A stretch of 64,000 nt of DNA from Azorinus chamasolen (GCA_963576725.1 OY755236.1:68914379-68978378), one strand, 5' to 3'. Shown: positions 15,730 to 27,819, numbered from the stretch's first letter. Numbers and translations are program-made. The notes: generated by a model not told the origin, from the sequence alone.

Positions 15730-16866
15730 GAGGAACACATGCTTATATTTCAGAAGTCAGTCGATTGTCTGTGGTCAGAACTTTGTATGTGCTTGCATAA
15801 TCAAAATTACTAAATGATAATACTTCTCTCTGTTTAATCTCCTACCCTGCTTAACCCATTACCTCATAGGCTAGTTTTAAATACAACCTCTTTGAATAAA
15901 TCTACCGAAAATGGGCATTAACTAGAGAAAAGGACTTTTTTAGAATTTTGTAGTTTAAAACCATTGTTGAAAACCAATGGCGTCAAAAGTCGTCAATATA
16001 AGAGAATAGGTTAAACATGCTTTACGCAGCCATATTACGCTCGCCTGTTCATAAAGTGATCGGTTTTGATGAGTTTAACTGTGTATAACACTACTTTTGC
16101 AGCAAATCCAAAAGTACAAGGGCAACGCTATGGGCTATTTTGAAGTTGGGTGCAAAGAGAAAAGCGAATGCCTGCATCAGACTGACAAACAATCATCTTA
16201 CAGCATTATATTCAGTTGTTGTAATGGAACCGGCTGCAATAGAGATCTTATGGATCATAGAGATCTCCGTGAATCGTCTATGTCATATGTGATGTCATCA
16301 TTTGTCATGGCAGCCCTGTTGCTATTGCAGTCTTTGCTTCGGCTTTGAACTCACATAACTGTATCGGATTACAGTAAAACCTCACTAAACCGGACATTAA
16401 GTTTAGTATAAACATTGATCTTGGAGACAGGTGACAGCTTAATACAATGTGAAAGACATGCAAAAAGCTCCTCTAGGATCTTTCTGCATGCCTTTAACTC
16501 TGCATTAAGCAGCCACCTGCCTAAAAGTAGATCTAGTATCTAAATTCTTCTCCACTAGAATTTCGGTTTAGAGGGGTTTACTGTATATACAGTACGAATT
16601 GTTTCATGAAAGGTATACGTACAATTTGTATGGGAAATTCACGTGAGGTATAATAATATACTTTGTTATTTGTATCAGGGTCAACATTGTTTGAAGATAT
16701 TAACCTTTATCCCACTGTGAAAAAAATAATGTCTGCTCAAGTTTATATATGGTGCAAGTTTGACTGCTTCCTCTATTGAGAAATCATTGACTGTTTGCCA
16801 AGTAATTGCGATCCTGATGAGACGCCGAGTTACTCGGCATCTCATTTGGGTCCAGTCTGTTTGCAA
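15730..16866 (+). repeat. Tandem segment duplication, copy 2
   Basis: Starts GAGGAACACATGC like copy 1. It includes the second terminal exon, a family C element (16370-16585) and a family B element (about 16695-16866). Confidence 0.92.
16103..16348 (+). CDS. Gene A terminal exon 2: alternative second LU half plus GPI-anchor signal
   Basis: It has the same acceptor and phase as the exon at 14953 and encodes 81 residues with one extra serine codon. All five cysteines, CCNGTGCN and the GPI signal are kept, while 19 residues differ. The changes cluster in the predicted loops (start of the exon, between the second and third cysteine, and the region before CC). Since each copy has its own stop, only one can end a given transcript, so they are candidate mutually exclusive last exons. 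Alternatively one belongs to a partial gene duplicate. A usable poly(A) signal is not obvious in either. Confidence 0.83.
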   Translation, partial: QIQKYKGNAMGYFEVGCKEKSECLHQTDKQSSYSIIFSCCNGTGCNRDLMDHRDLRESSMSYVMSSFVMAALLLLQSLLRL

Positions 16867-17160
16867 ATGCGATCGATGCCAGGTCGCGAATAGCGGGATT
16901 AGGGTTAAATAGTCTATATTCTATTGTTCAAGGACAGATGAACATAATGTGTATTATAAGTGTATGTTATATGTACTAAGGACATCCCGTAGGTTAATGG
17001 GCTATTGTTGTTGTAAGCTCTTCTGTCTATGAAAACTTTGATCTAAAACATACAGCAAAAGAAACAACATTCCATTTACAGATATATGTTTCGGTGGATT
17101 TCGATTAAATAAAGAGAAACAAATGACAACCCAATTCTTAATATCAAGTTGCCTTACGTT
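16867..17160. other. No feature seen
   Basis: Unassigned DNA between the exon duplication and the next inverted-repeat element. Confidence 0.4.
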
Positions 17161-17905
17161 AACGGTAGGTGTAAAAGTCGTCCGGATCGCACGGACCGTG
17201 AAAAAGTCGTCCGGACTCGCGCGGAAAAATAGGTTCAAGAGGGTTTTTTATGTGTTTAATATAATAATATAATATATATTGCCATGTAATATATATATAT
17301 ATAACTCTTATTATATAATAGCAAACTTAGTATACATATCTACATATGTGATGCATATACACTTTAAACTTCATTTTTTTTTCATCTAAATCATGGACAT
17401 ATATGTATATGTCTCTGTCTAAATCTGAATATTAAAAATAAAAAACGTTAGTACCTTATACGATACATGTACTTTAATTCTCACGATTCACCGGTAGCGC
17501 GGACTTCAGATCAGAGACGTATACATACATGTATGTATATGTCTCTGTTCGGATGAAAAGTATAATTAATAAACAAAATCAAGGTATTTAACCCATTCTT
17601 TTGGCTGTAAATGATTAAACCATACCTTTAACACATAATAAACGCCACTTACACCCATGTTTCTGGCCCGCGGGAGTCCAGACGATGGATGGACCTGGGT
17701 GTAGTAAAATCATCATAATAGCCTAAAGTCAAGGTATTTAATCCAATTTGTTTGCTGGAAATGATAGGAAATAGGTTTAAAACTATTATAAAATACTTTT
17801 AACACATAAATTCCTCCTCTTACACTATTTTCTTCTGGTCCGCGCGAGTCCGGGCGACTTTTTCTGGTCCGCGCGGCCCGGACGACTTTCACAACCCCTA
17901 TGTTA
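17161..17905. mobile_element. Inverted-repeat DNA element, about 740 bp
   Basis: The GC-rich terminal inverted repeats are about 60 bp: GTAAAAGTCGTCCGG...GTCGTCCGGACTCGCGCGG at the left, and its complement CCGCGCGAGTCCGGGCGAC...GGACGACTTTCAC at the right. GTTAA is present outside both ends. The AT-rich interior contains ATGTATATGTCTCTGT twice and no coding sequence. Confidence 0.75.
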
Positions 17906-18605
17906 ATCGTGTACCTCATTAATATATTGATACAGAGACTGGTGATTTCGTGAATAAGCAGTGCTGACCATAGCTAGAAGCTTCACTCGGATATAAAAAA
18001 AATATACAAATTCATTAGATTGGGGTGAATGTCAAGCAGTGTAGACCTTGATGAGACACAGCAATAAAGGCAGCTAGGACTGGCCTGATCTCCACACTGT
18101 TATATATAGTTATATAGTCTGTCTTAATATTTGTAATGTGTATGTTGGTCAATTATTAATCAAAATACTTGTATTAACTTGTATTAACCATTTACTCTAT
18201 AAATACGCCTTTTTACTCCTTAACAAAGTAGACTCACATGTAGTAGCAGACTGATCAGGATCTGTTCTGTTTATTTATAACATATGACTGGTCCTAGTTT
18301 GCTCTAAACCATTAAATACTTTGGTAGTGTATTTTGAAAGACAATGCAAGATAGAGTAAAGTGAAATATGAAATAGATACCATTTACTACTGATGAAATT
18401 AAATTTGCTCAGCAGGCTAAAGGCCAACCAATCCTTATGATGTGTTATTTCAAGGAATCTGTAAACTGCAGGATAGCTTTATCTTTCGCTTAAATAAATT
18501 CTTTCGAAACAAGACTGTTTGTTTTACTTGAGTTGGGCTGTGTGACAACATGGAACAATGTAACCACTAGTAGCCGTATCAGTATTACATTGTATTTTGT
18601 AGCAT
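17906..18605. other. No gene seen
   Basis: Scattered family A fragments (18185-18285) in unassigned DNA. Confidence 0.4.
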
Positions 18606-18906
18606 TCGGTTAAACCTCTCTAGTGCGACCACCAAAGCAAGGTATAAATCTAGGTCTTAAAGGTATATGTTTTAACCCTTTACTCCATAAATTCACTTGT
18701 CTACGTCAAACAGAATAGACCCAGATTAAGTCATTTTTACATGAATATTCATGGAGTAAAGGGTTAATGCAGGATGAAAGTTACACAGAAATCTCCCGTA
18801 TGAGCTTTCTGTAAAGCTTTCATCCTGCATGAAGCAACTACCTGCTTTTAAAATAACTCTTGTTTATATTTATCAAGTGGTGGCATTTGAGAGGTTCTAC
18901 TGTAAA
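18606..18906. mobile_element. Family C MITE with a nested family A element
   Basis: The outer family C runs from AACCTCTCTAGTGCGACC to GAGAGGTTCTACTGTA. A short family A (18672-18767; TTAACCCTTTACTCC to GGAGTAAAGGGTTAA) sits in the family C motif TTAATGCAGG, with TTAA at both junctions. Confidence 0.85.
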
Positions 18907-18934
18907 TACGTGCATTTACTGCAATTTTGAAACC

Positions 18935-19060
18935 CTCCCCCCAAAAAAAAAAAAATAAAAAAAATAATAATAATAAAAATAAATAAATAAATAAATAAAC
19001 AAAAAAAAACGAAAAAAACACCCAAATAAACAAAAAAAACCAAAAAAAACATCCGTCTTA
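18935..19060. repeat. A-rich low-complexity tract
   Basis: Runs of A with AAAT, AATA and AAAC interruptions. Confidence 0.9.
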
Positions 19061-20015
19061 GTTTCTGTATATTACATGAGTTAGGTCTCTACTAAATGAA
19101 TCTCTGTGAATCAAATTCAAAATTGCAATAAATGGGCTTTTTCAGGTAGCGATACCGAACTCACTTGGTCGTGTATATAGTGTGTTTTATAATATATGTG
19201 GAAATAATAATGTACATATGTACATGTGGAAACTCATATTCTTGCATAAAACGTGTTTTTGAAGTGCCGATTACCCATATACATGTATTAACAACGGGAT
19301 ACTCGGTTTTATCGGTTTTAATTATACATTTGCGGGACTTAAGGTAATCAATGGAGGCGAATGCTACAGTACTTTGGCAGAAACTAGGCAACTGAAATGC
19401 GTTATGGTCATGCATAGCTCAAATTAATAATTTGTCATAGAGCAATTCAGTCGAGAATGAGCTCAATGCAGTTGCCATCATGTAGGTAGGTTGGTTTACA
19501 ATGACCTACTTTCTGCTACTGTCCAACTTAAATAAAATGATAGCTAGACTATAAGATAGGAAAGCTGCATGTAATTAGTATGTACTCAGAGTTAAATGTA
19601 TCTCCTTTAGGCTTTAAATACTTTCACAGATGGCGCCTTAACTCTGACAGAAGAAATTACGTAATAAAAATAGTATAAATCGAATGGATCGTCAAATAAG
19701 GAGCGCACGGTATTAGTTGTATTTTGAACAATCCAATAAACACAGGAAAGCAAGAATAGCGTTTGTTTCGGGTCCTTATAGGAGTCGTCTGACCCGGGTC
19801 TACTCAGTTAGAAAATGCGTGAAAAAGCGTTTCGTACTGGTGCGAGGCTCTTCCTCATTTACCTAATAAACGGTACATCCAATGCATGTTCAATAGTTCG
19901 GTGTGGCACAGACATATTATACATGTCTCTGTGTGTGGCACAGACATATACATACAGTTTGCCTCTGGCCAATTTGATCTCGCTTATCGACAAGGGAAGC
20001 AACTCATTTAAATAT
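19061..20015. other. No gene seen
   Basis: A half hairpin of family A lies near 19770-19830. The short frames on both strands near 19165-19415 have no family resemblance. Confidence 0.4.
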
Positions 20016-20019
20016 TGTT

Positions 20020-20204
20020 GAACCCTTTACTCAAAGAGTTTTATTGAGAATTAATGACATAGATAAGTAGCATTTTTATTACGGCACATGAACACAGAAT
20101 GTTTGTATTATGGTAGAAACTTTCGATACTATTTCATAAGCAAACAGAGCAGACCCTGGCCGACAGGAGCTGGCTTATCTGGGTCTACTCTGTTTGCAAA
20201 GCAG
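20020..20204. mobile_element. Family A MITE
   Basis: ACCCTTTACTC to the hairpin GCAAACAGAGCAGACCC...GGGTCTACTCTGTTTGC (20143-20199), with a shortened centre. Confidence 0.75.
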
Positions 20205-20289
20205 GCCAGCGTAGCTGAATCTTAATATGTAATGTACGCACTGTCGCTTATTAGAGGTCCAATGCAGTCTCCCCTTGAAAACATTGGAA

Positions 20290-20425
20290 TTCATTATTGT
20301 GTAATTTTGAAACAATTGTGATAAATAGAAGAATATAAATAGAGCAAGTATTTATCACAATTGTTTCAAAAGTTGACTTTTACAGAGGCGTCAAAAAGCC
20401 GTCAGTATGAGGATGGGTTTAAGAG
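20290..20425. mobile_element. Family D MITE core
   Basis: TTTTGAAACAATTGTGATAAATAG pairs with ATTTATCACAATTGTTTCAAAA. GACTTTTACAGAGGCGTC follows. Confidence 0.75.
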
Positions 20426-21111
20426 GCCATTGTAGCTTTCATATGAAAAGTTTTGTCATCTGTATATTTGGTCTACATAAGAAATCTGTATATTTGGTCT
20501 ACATACGTCTAAGTTTTATTTAAGTTTATATAGAAAGTTTGTCTATCAATATTCAATTTTACATTTCTGAAGCAACGAAGGGTTTTTTCTACACTATTTT
20601 CAGGTCTACATTTTCAGGTCTACACTATTTTCGAAATATTCTTTTCTAATGGAATGGCTCTTTGAATTAAACAAACTGACATCAACACACATCCGTTTCT
20701 TTTTTAACATCATGGATTGAAAAGAAGAACAACAAAAGCATCAATTTTGTCACATTTCATTGAAACATGGTAAGAATCAAAGTAATGGGTTGTGGGGATA
20801 TAATTTCAATACTTAGGAACGTATGACTGGCATCATGAGACAATGTCATGTGACAAAAAATGAAAACAGGGCAAACCACAACCCCACATTACTTGTTGGA
20901 ACGCAGCATGTACCGTCTATTTAGGACATCAAATCAACATCAACCCGTAAAATTATACTTTAACCCTTTATCTTATGCGTTTTTTTTCCTGGCCAAATAA
21001 TTATGGTAAATGTTATGGAAACGAGGATCTATACGGTTTATCAATTATCAAATACAAAAACAGTTTTCACTAATATTGCAAATGGTGCAGATCTTGATCT
21101 GATGTTACATT
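20426..21111. other. No gene seen
   Basis: Unassigned AT-rich DNA. CTATTTTCAGGTCTACA is locally repeated at about 20595-20632. Confidence 0.4.
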
Positions 21112-21317
21112 CCAATACATATACCGCGACTAATCTCAGACTACAACACATGCAATACATATACCGCGACTAATCTCAGACTACAACACATGCAATACAT
21201 ATACCGCGACTAATCTCAGACTACAACACATGCAATACATATACCGCGACTGATCTCACACTACAACACATGCAATACATATACCGCGACTAATCTCACA
21301 CTACAACACATGCAATC
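21112..21317. repeat. Tandem repeat, 40 bp x 5
   Basis: Units of CAATACATATACCGCGAC plus TAATCTCAGACTACAACACATG, nearly identical. Confidence 0.95.
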
Positions 21318-21324
21318 TATTCAT

Positions 21325-22439
21325 ATAAACGCTTTTTCACGCGTTTGCAAATAGAGTAGACCCAAATCAGATGACTCCTGTATGAGCTGTCTGATCAGGG
21401 TCTGCTCGATATGATTATAATTTTTTATAAATATGCTTTTATAGTTTCCACCATGGTGAAAAATCCCCTTGCCATGTTTCATTTGATTGATTCTGTCCAT
21501 GAATATTGATGAGGTGATAAAATCTTGAATAAATGTTAAACTTGAATAGGGTTATGCCTTGGACATTTCTCCAAATGATGACAGCCACATCAACTCTTTA
21601 CCTCAAGAAAAGTCATACAAATTCATACAAGATCCCACTCATTATGAATTCAAATAGATTGTATTAAACTATAAAAGAAAGATAATTACTGCCATGGCAA
21701 ATAGCAGAAAATCAGAGCTGCAACATATACCCCTACGTATCAATTTTCAGCAAATTCTAATCATATCTAAATGTTGACCAAAGGCCACCACTCCATTACC
21801 ATTACCAACTCTTTCGAAACACCTACGATTGAGTTCGGAATCCCAAATACCCCATCATACCATTTTCAGCAAAATCGAACAATAATCTAAAATCTAAATT
21901 TCGACTATCAGAGCCCACCAATTGGTTACCATTGCAACATGTTGAATGCACATCTGCACATAACCAGCAATGTTCATGTGAAGTTTAATTAGGATCGGAC
22001 TATTAATCATAATAATAATAAGAAGAAGCGGAGTAAACACAATAAGCCCCCTCACCCCCACTAACAAACTTTGTCTGGGGGACATAACTATACAATTTCT
22101 GAACAATCATAGGAGCACTAGACCTACTAGTCAGATTTGTCAAACCTGTCTTAGTTGTTATGGTCATGTACGGTATTTGTGTTATGGCCATACACAGTGT
22201 TTTTAATATACCCTAGTTACACCATACCTGTCTTCGCCGATTTGTAAAGCCTGGTAATGGCCATGAGCTAGATTCCTGCCAGATTTTCGAACCCCATAAT
22301 GTTTTTGCGGAGGTAAAAATTAAACTTCACTTGTATTATATAGTTATCTATGCGTTTTAATGGAACTTTATAGGGCAAACGTATGTTAAGAAGAATTATT
22401 GACATCAAATACACAATAGTTTATTTCATTTGAAGCTCG
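21325..22439. repeat. Family A remnant, then unassigned DNA
   Basis: 21325-21530 is a decayed family A (ACGCGTTTGCAAATAGAGTA...). From 21560 to 22439 I see no gene or clear repeat. Confidence 0.5.
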
Positions 22440-23585
22440 ATCACAACTTTTAACACCTTACAATTCTACCTTTTTACACCTTCACCAATAGAGTAGACCC
22501 AGGCCAGACAGCCCCTCTAGGAGCTGTCTGACATGGGTTTACTGAAACAATGTGCCATAATAAAATTGCAATTAATATTCGGGAAGTAAAAATAGTGATA
22601 TAAAGGGTGCAATCTGTTAGTCAAAATGACTCCAGAAAGCCTTTTCATCGACGAACATCTGGCGGTAGTGTGAGTCAAGGGAAATCTTCTATTTTCAAGG
22701 ACATCTTGAATATTCTTTATAAATTTGTCAAGTATTATACAAACACTTGCAAAAAACAAGTCTGTCAAAATTATAAACTGGTCATCTAACACCAGTGGCG
22801 ATATTTTCTTTGGTAATAACAACTTTTAGTTGACCAGGACGATGCCAATACTAAGGATCAACTTTGCCGTTTAAATATCAGTTTAACTGAAGCAAGGATA
22901 AAGGTATCATAAGCTAAGAAACACGTTCTCAAAATTTTATCATCAAAATATCTCACCTTTTGGCATGTGTAAGTGCAATCTTAAGGCATGCCTGCGACAA
23001 GATATTTCACATACAGACTTTAATGTGATGTGATTTACAAACTTCGTAAAAGTATTTGGCATGCCCATTTTCTTAAATGTATCATGTTCGTCAAATAATG
23101 TAAAAAATGATCCTATAGTACTACAACAAATTGCATGTCTAGTTGTCTATACTTTTACAGTATGCGGATCCAGTTTGTTTCACTTAAATATGTTTTCGTT
23201 TTACATGCAAAATACGACTGTATTTGCCATCACGGCTGTTGTAGATTCGTTGGAGAAGGGAAATTTAGTGTGAGGTCGGCGCCCCTAAACCGGTTTAAAC
23301 CCTTAGTGACACTTGCCACTGACCGTTCCAATGCGGTATTTAAATATTCTCCCTAAGTTTTGATTGTTATGTCTTTGTGCGTCTCTTTTGTCTTTTTATA
23401 TACATGTACATATACATTTGCTGTTCTTTTTGTCACGGTGCTTGCTGTTCGGGCTCCGGTGTGTTTTGTATGTGGTGTTATAGTGTGGTGTTTAGTTCAA
23501 ATATAATTATATATTAGCTAGATTGTTGAAATGTGTTTTTCTTGTTTTCCAATTGCAGTATTCTACGGGAGTGCACAAATGACAT
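22440..23585. repeat. Family A hairpin, then unassigned DNA
   Basis: 22486-22545 carries AATAGAGTAGACCCAGGCC...AGCCCC|TCTAGGAGCTG. 22600-23585 shows no gene that I can support. Confidence 0.5.
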
Positions 23586-23589
23586 GCCT

Positions 23590-23860
23590 AACCATTTCCC
23601 TCAAGTAAACAACTTTTCACGCATATGCAAACAGAGTAGACCCAGATCAAACGGCTCCTATAGTAGCCGTCTGATCAGTGTCTGCTCTGTTTGCTTTTGA
23701 CATGATATAGATCTGATTCTACAGCTTTTGTCAAAGCAAAATATTTCCTCTAAAAATTTACATTATAAAATGCAGCTAATACATATTCATGATGTCACAA
23801 TTTATTATATGGCTATTAAACATGGAAATAACCAAATGTATTGTGGCAAATATGGACATT
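23590..23860. mobile_element. Family A MITE with good hairpin
   Basis: The hairpin 23627-23694 runs from GCAAACAGAGTAGACCC to TCTGCTCTGTTTGC. Its flanks are ACAGCTTTTGTC and ATATTCATGATGTC. Confidence 0.8.
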
Positions 23861-24230
23861 AATATACCTAAACATTTACACTGATTTTACTGAATTACTG
23901 ATATGTGTCATACTTAACCTTTTGAATATGGGAAATGGGTGCATTGACATTTCCAAACAGTGTAGACCCAGATCCCTGAGCAGGGTCTGCATATGTTGTC
24001 ATTCAAATTCAAGACCATAAAGCAAATATAAGCTTTAATACTGAAAGAGGATATGTCAACTTGTGAGCCATTTCATTTAAAATATTCAGCATCCAAAGCC
24101 TTGGTCCCTAATAAATCTATAGATAAGTTTTAACAAGGAAAAGATAATGAAAAATGTACCATTCTCAGTTTTATCTGTTCCATATGGAAATAATTTGCCT
24201 GGAGTCAAACACTATGTTTTTCGAAAATAA
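23861..24230. other. No gene seen
   Basis: 23950-23995 is a family F/A hairpin fragment (AAACAGTGTAGACCCAGATC). Confidence 0.4.
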
Positions 24231-24737
24231 AATTTAAAGAGGAAGTCCCTACAATGATCGCATATTTTCAATAATATCATAAAACTTGGTATTTTTTATG
24301 CTCTATCATTAATATGAAGGTTCCCAATTTGAACTTATATCGAAAAATGCCCCTGTGATACAAATAAACCGATTTCATCAATACTGATAATTTTGTTCTA
24401 CAACACAATATTATCGGCCTTTTCCGTTAAATTCTTCCGCGTTTTGTCGATGATCACCCGATCCCTCCATTGTTTACGTAATAGCTTTCTCGGAAGTGGT
24501 CGGAGAATCGCGAATAGGGCGAACAGTTACGAAACTAAAACCCAACCCGAATAAAACTGAAACATCGGGGAATAAAACCGGGATCGGCGATATCAAACAC
24601 ATGGATGTTTTGTCATTATAAACGGTAATTGGATGGGGCTTTTTGCGATATACTACTTTTCAGCATATAAACAAATGAGTTTTGTACATTTTAAGTGTTT
24701 ATGAAACGCGTCAAATGTAGGGACATCCCCTTTAATG
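24231..24737. mobile_element. Inverted-repeat DNA element, about 500 bp
   Basis: The ends TTTAAAGAGGAAGTCCCTAC and GTAGGGACATCCCCTTTAA are inverted repeats with about two mismatches in 19 bp. No coding sequence inside. Only one copy in the window. Confidence 0.7.
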
Positions 24738-24849
24738 TTCAATGCACATTTTCAGATGTACAGTTGGACACTTTTACAGTATGCCATTCAAATATAACAA
24801 AAGGAAGTAAAATTCAGTGATATTATTTTCATTGAATATACATCTTAAT

Positions 24850-25252
24850 CCAACCCATGTATATTCATGCAAGAAATAATGACTGCATGAATGTTAAAAA
24901 CTGAATTTTAATATTGTCACTAAGACCAGGGGAATTTTATCATCATGACAAAAACTGTAGAATCATGTATTATATTAGTTCATAAGCAAACAGAAAAGAT
25001 CCTGATCAGACGGCTCCTACTGGAGCCGTCTTATCTGGGTCTACTCTGTTTGCAAATGCAGTAAAACCTCTATATAACGACCACTAAATTACATCAATTA
25101 TTTTGTGTTAAAGGCAGGTGGGTGCTTAAAACAAGGTGAAAGTAAAATACAACGCTCCTATAGGAGCGTTGTTTTACTTTCACATTGCTTTAAGCAACCA
25201 CCTGCCCAACAAATTAACACAATCTAGTGGTCGTTATAGAGAGGTTTTACTG
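24850..25252. mobile_element. Family A MITE followed by a family C MITE with an exchanged hairpin
   Basis: The family A hairpin is at about 24984-25057. Family C (25059-25252) has standard ends but an unusual perfect centre, AATACAACGCTCC|TATAGGAGCGTTGTTTT, instead of the common AGAAAGCTCC. Confidence 0.85.
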
Positions 25253-25625
25253 TGCGTGAAAACGGTTTATATGAAGGAAAGTGTCAAATGACACTACTCG
25301 TTATTGGAGTAAAAACTAGACTGAGCCTCTAAGGCTAATTAGGGATGAGTGGACTTCTCATCTGGATCTAAACTGTTTGTATATTGTATAGGTCATGCCA
25401 TATTAAACACCATTATTGAATGAGTTAACGCTAATTGGACCGGGCCGTTATTCCGCTATTCCCGACCCGACTCGACGTTTCACCAGGATCCAAGTTGTTC
25501 GACACCTGGTCAATAGTTTGTGAAAGGCTCGCTCGAACCGGAAGTAGTCAAAATTGCACCAATTCCAAATTTGAGCAGACCCAGAGCTTATTTTTGCCAG
25601 CTGGGTAAGGGTTAAACATGATTTT
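25253..25625. repeat. Family B remnants
   Basis: 25330-25380 and 25425-25620 contain decayed family B pieces (CCACTCATCTGG..., CCCGACTCGACG...AGCAGACCC). Confidence 0.5.
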
Positions 25626-25869
25626 GTTCTGTTTATTATTGGCAATGGTCGATCAGCTCAGAGTTCATACGTCATCAGTCAGCGCCTATGTATAATTGAA
25701 TTCCCGTCAAAATATTAGCGCGTTCCTAAGTAACTGACGAGAGTGAAAAGTCTATGACAAATAATGCCAGCCTAATGGAATAACAAAATTAACCAGTAAA
25801 GAGCTACCTACGTGGTGGACCAGAGTACGTCCTGAAAATGATAAAGTACCAGAGGCACCTGTACAGATA

Positions 25870-26010
25870 AAGTTGCGTACCCAAATACTAAAATTGTCAT
25901 TTGTCCACCAAACCCTTTACTGTGACCACTCTTTAGAATCGTCTCGGACAGACGATTCTAAAGAGTGGTCACAGTATAGGGTTTGGTGGAGAAATAAAGG
26001 AGTTATTGTT
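25870..26010. mobile_element. Family E hairpin element
   Basis: Near-perfect 75-nt hairpin: AAACCCTTTACTGTGACCAC with TCTTTAGAATCGTCTC, and the complementary arm ending GTGGTCACAGTATAGGGTTT. The outer flanks ACCCAAATACTAAAATTGTC and GGTGGAGAAATAAAGGAG are shared with other copies. Confidence 0.85.
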
Positions 26011-26085
26011 GAAAATGTTTTAATATACGCATCTTATAATTATGGACCCCTGAATTACAGTTACAGTACAGCGACTAGTTAATCA

Positions 26086-26560
26086 TCATTTACTCCATGA
26101 ATATTCGTTTAAAGATAATGAATACACATATCAATTAGCTGAATTTTTATAATAGGTATCATGAACAATGGAAGTTTTACCTTTGTCAAAACTGAAGAAA
26201 TACCTTTGTTATTTCATAAACAAACACAACAGATTTTGACCAGATGGGTCGACTCTAATTGCAAAGATGCTCATATGTGTAGCATTGGAGTAAAGGATTA
26301 CCACTTTACTCCATGAATATTAATGTAAGAAATACTGGTATCATGAATATAAATTAAAATATTTTTATAATGGCACGTGAACACATTGGTATTTGGTCAT
26401 GGCAGAAACTGTAGAATCATATCTAAATCATTTAATAAGCAAACAGAGCAGACCCTGATCAGCTGCTACTTCGTGAATATTCATGCAATAAATAATAACA
26501 TTATGAATATTTATAAGCTGTATTTTTAATGGTGTAAGAAAGGGTAAAATCAGAACAAAA
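26086..26560. mobile_element. Cluster of three family A MITEs
   Basis: Starts near 26086, 26300 and 26465 (each CTCCATGAATATT- or TCGTGAATATTCATG-like). The hairpins are truncated. Confidence 0.7.
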
Positions 26561-26766
26561 GTTCTTGAAAAGGTTCCCATGGGAGTTTTCTGCATAATGT
26601 CGCCATACATTTAGATACGACCTGTCTGACAAACAGACTTTGACCTTGTTTGAATGTGCATTGTAGATAGAGTACACTGTTGACGCTTGAAATGTTGCAC
26701 GGCAATGTGTCATATGACAGTATCACGTTGTCCAATCTAGTGGTTTAGCACTTTCCTTCCTGGACA

Positions 26767-26970
26767 TACAATAATACCTCTCTAATCTGGAATTCTAGTA
26801 GAGAATTACTTTTAGGCAGGTTGCTGCTTAATGCAGGATGAAAGTCATGCCAAAAGCTCATAGATGAGCTTTCTGTATGACTTTAACCATGCGTGAAGCT
26901 GCCACTCGTCTTCAAGACCGATATTTATACTTAAATTGAACGTGAAGTTTAGAGGGTTTTTACTGTAGTA
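26767..26970. mobile_element. Family C MITE
   Basis: ACAATAATACCTCTC to GAGGGTTTTTACTGTA with an AAAAGCTCATAGATGAGCTTT hairpin. Confidence 0.8.
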
Positions 26971-27049
26971 TGTATGTGGTCTAAACAAAACATTATACAA
27001 GAGCTCACTCAAAGGATGGCTAATGTTAGGTATTCAGAAAATGCGATAG

Positions 27050-27260
27050 TTTAACCCTCTACTACATAAGTATCCATGTATGAAATAATGACATCATGAA
27101 TAGTCATCAGTTGATTCATGAATTAGTTTATCAAAGCGAATTTTTGACCATGGCAGACACTGTAGAATCATAATTATCAACATTATATCATACGCAAACA
27201 GAAAACACCCTGATCAGACGTTTGATTTTGATCTTCCCTGTTTGTGTGTATCATCCTTGG
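27050..27260. mobile_element. Family A MITE, truncated
   Basis: TTTAACCCTCTACTACATAAG to a half hairpin CAAACAGAAAACACCCTGATC. Confidence 0.65.
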
Positions 27261-27379
27261 CATTTAATGTTGATTGACATGGCTTTTTTAAAATCATACA
27301 TATTGTTGTTTTTTATAATGTATGTTTAAATAACAGATTGCCTTGTGATTGTACATTTAATGTTGAAATAAATCTATCT

Positions 27380-27590
27380 ATCTAATTGGGTTCCCATCCA
27401 GCTGGCTTGCGGTAGGTCGGTAGTTCTACTCTGGTGTTTTTCTGTGCATAGAACACTTCAATGTGATCATTGCACCAAAGAATACCCCGGGTCTTTCTCC
27501 ACCTATCATCAGCTGGACGTCGCGAAATGACTGAAATACTGTTAAAGCGACGTAAAACCCCATTACAAACAAACAAAATAGGTATATTGA
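27380..27590 (-). mobile_element. SINE-like dispersed repeat, second copy
   Basis: GGGTTCCCATCCAGCTGG, TTGCGGTAGGTCGGTAG, CCGGGTCTTTCTCCACC and GCGACGTAAAACCCC read as the complement of 10669-10930. It is preceded by a simple run of AATCTATCTATCTAAT. Confidence 0.7.
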
Positions 27591-27819
27591 TAACGGCATA
27601 CGAACACGGGAAATATTGGCAGATATTTAGCATGAGACGTAGTAATTCCTGTAGCAAACAGAGCTTTTAATAATGGCACGTGAACACATGGTCTGTCTGA
27701 TCTATGTCTACACTGTCTGCAAAGGCGTTGGAAATTGTACTTATGGGGTAATCTTGAATATCAAAAGCACTCAACACAAGACAGTAACTGTTCGAATTGG
27801 GCCATTTAATCATTAAATG

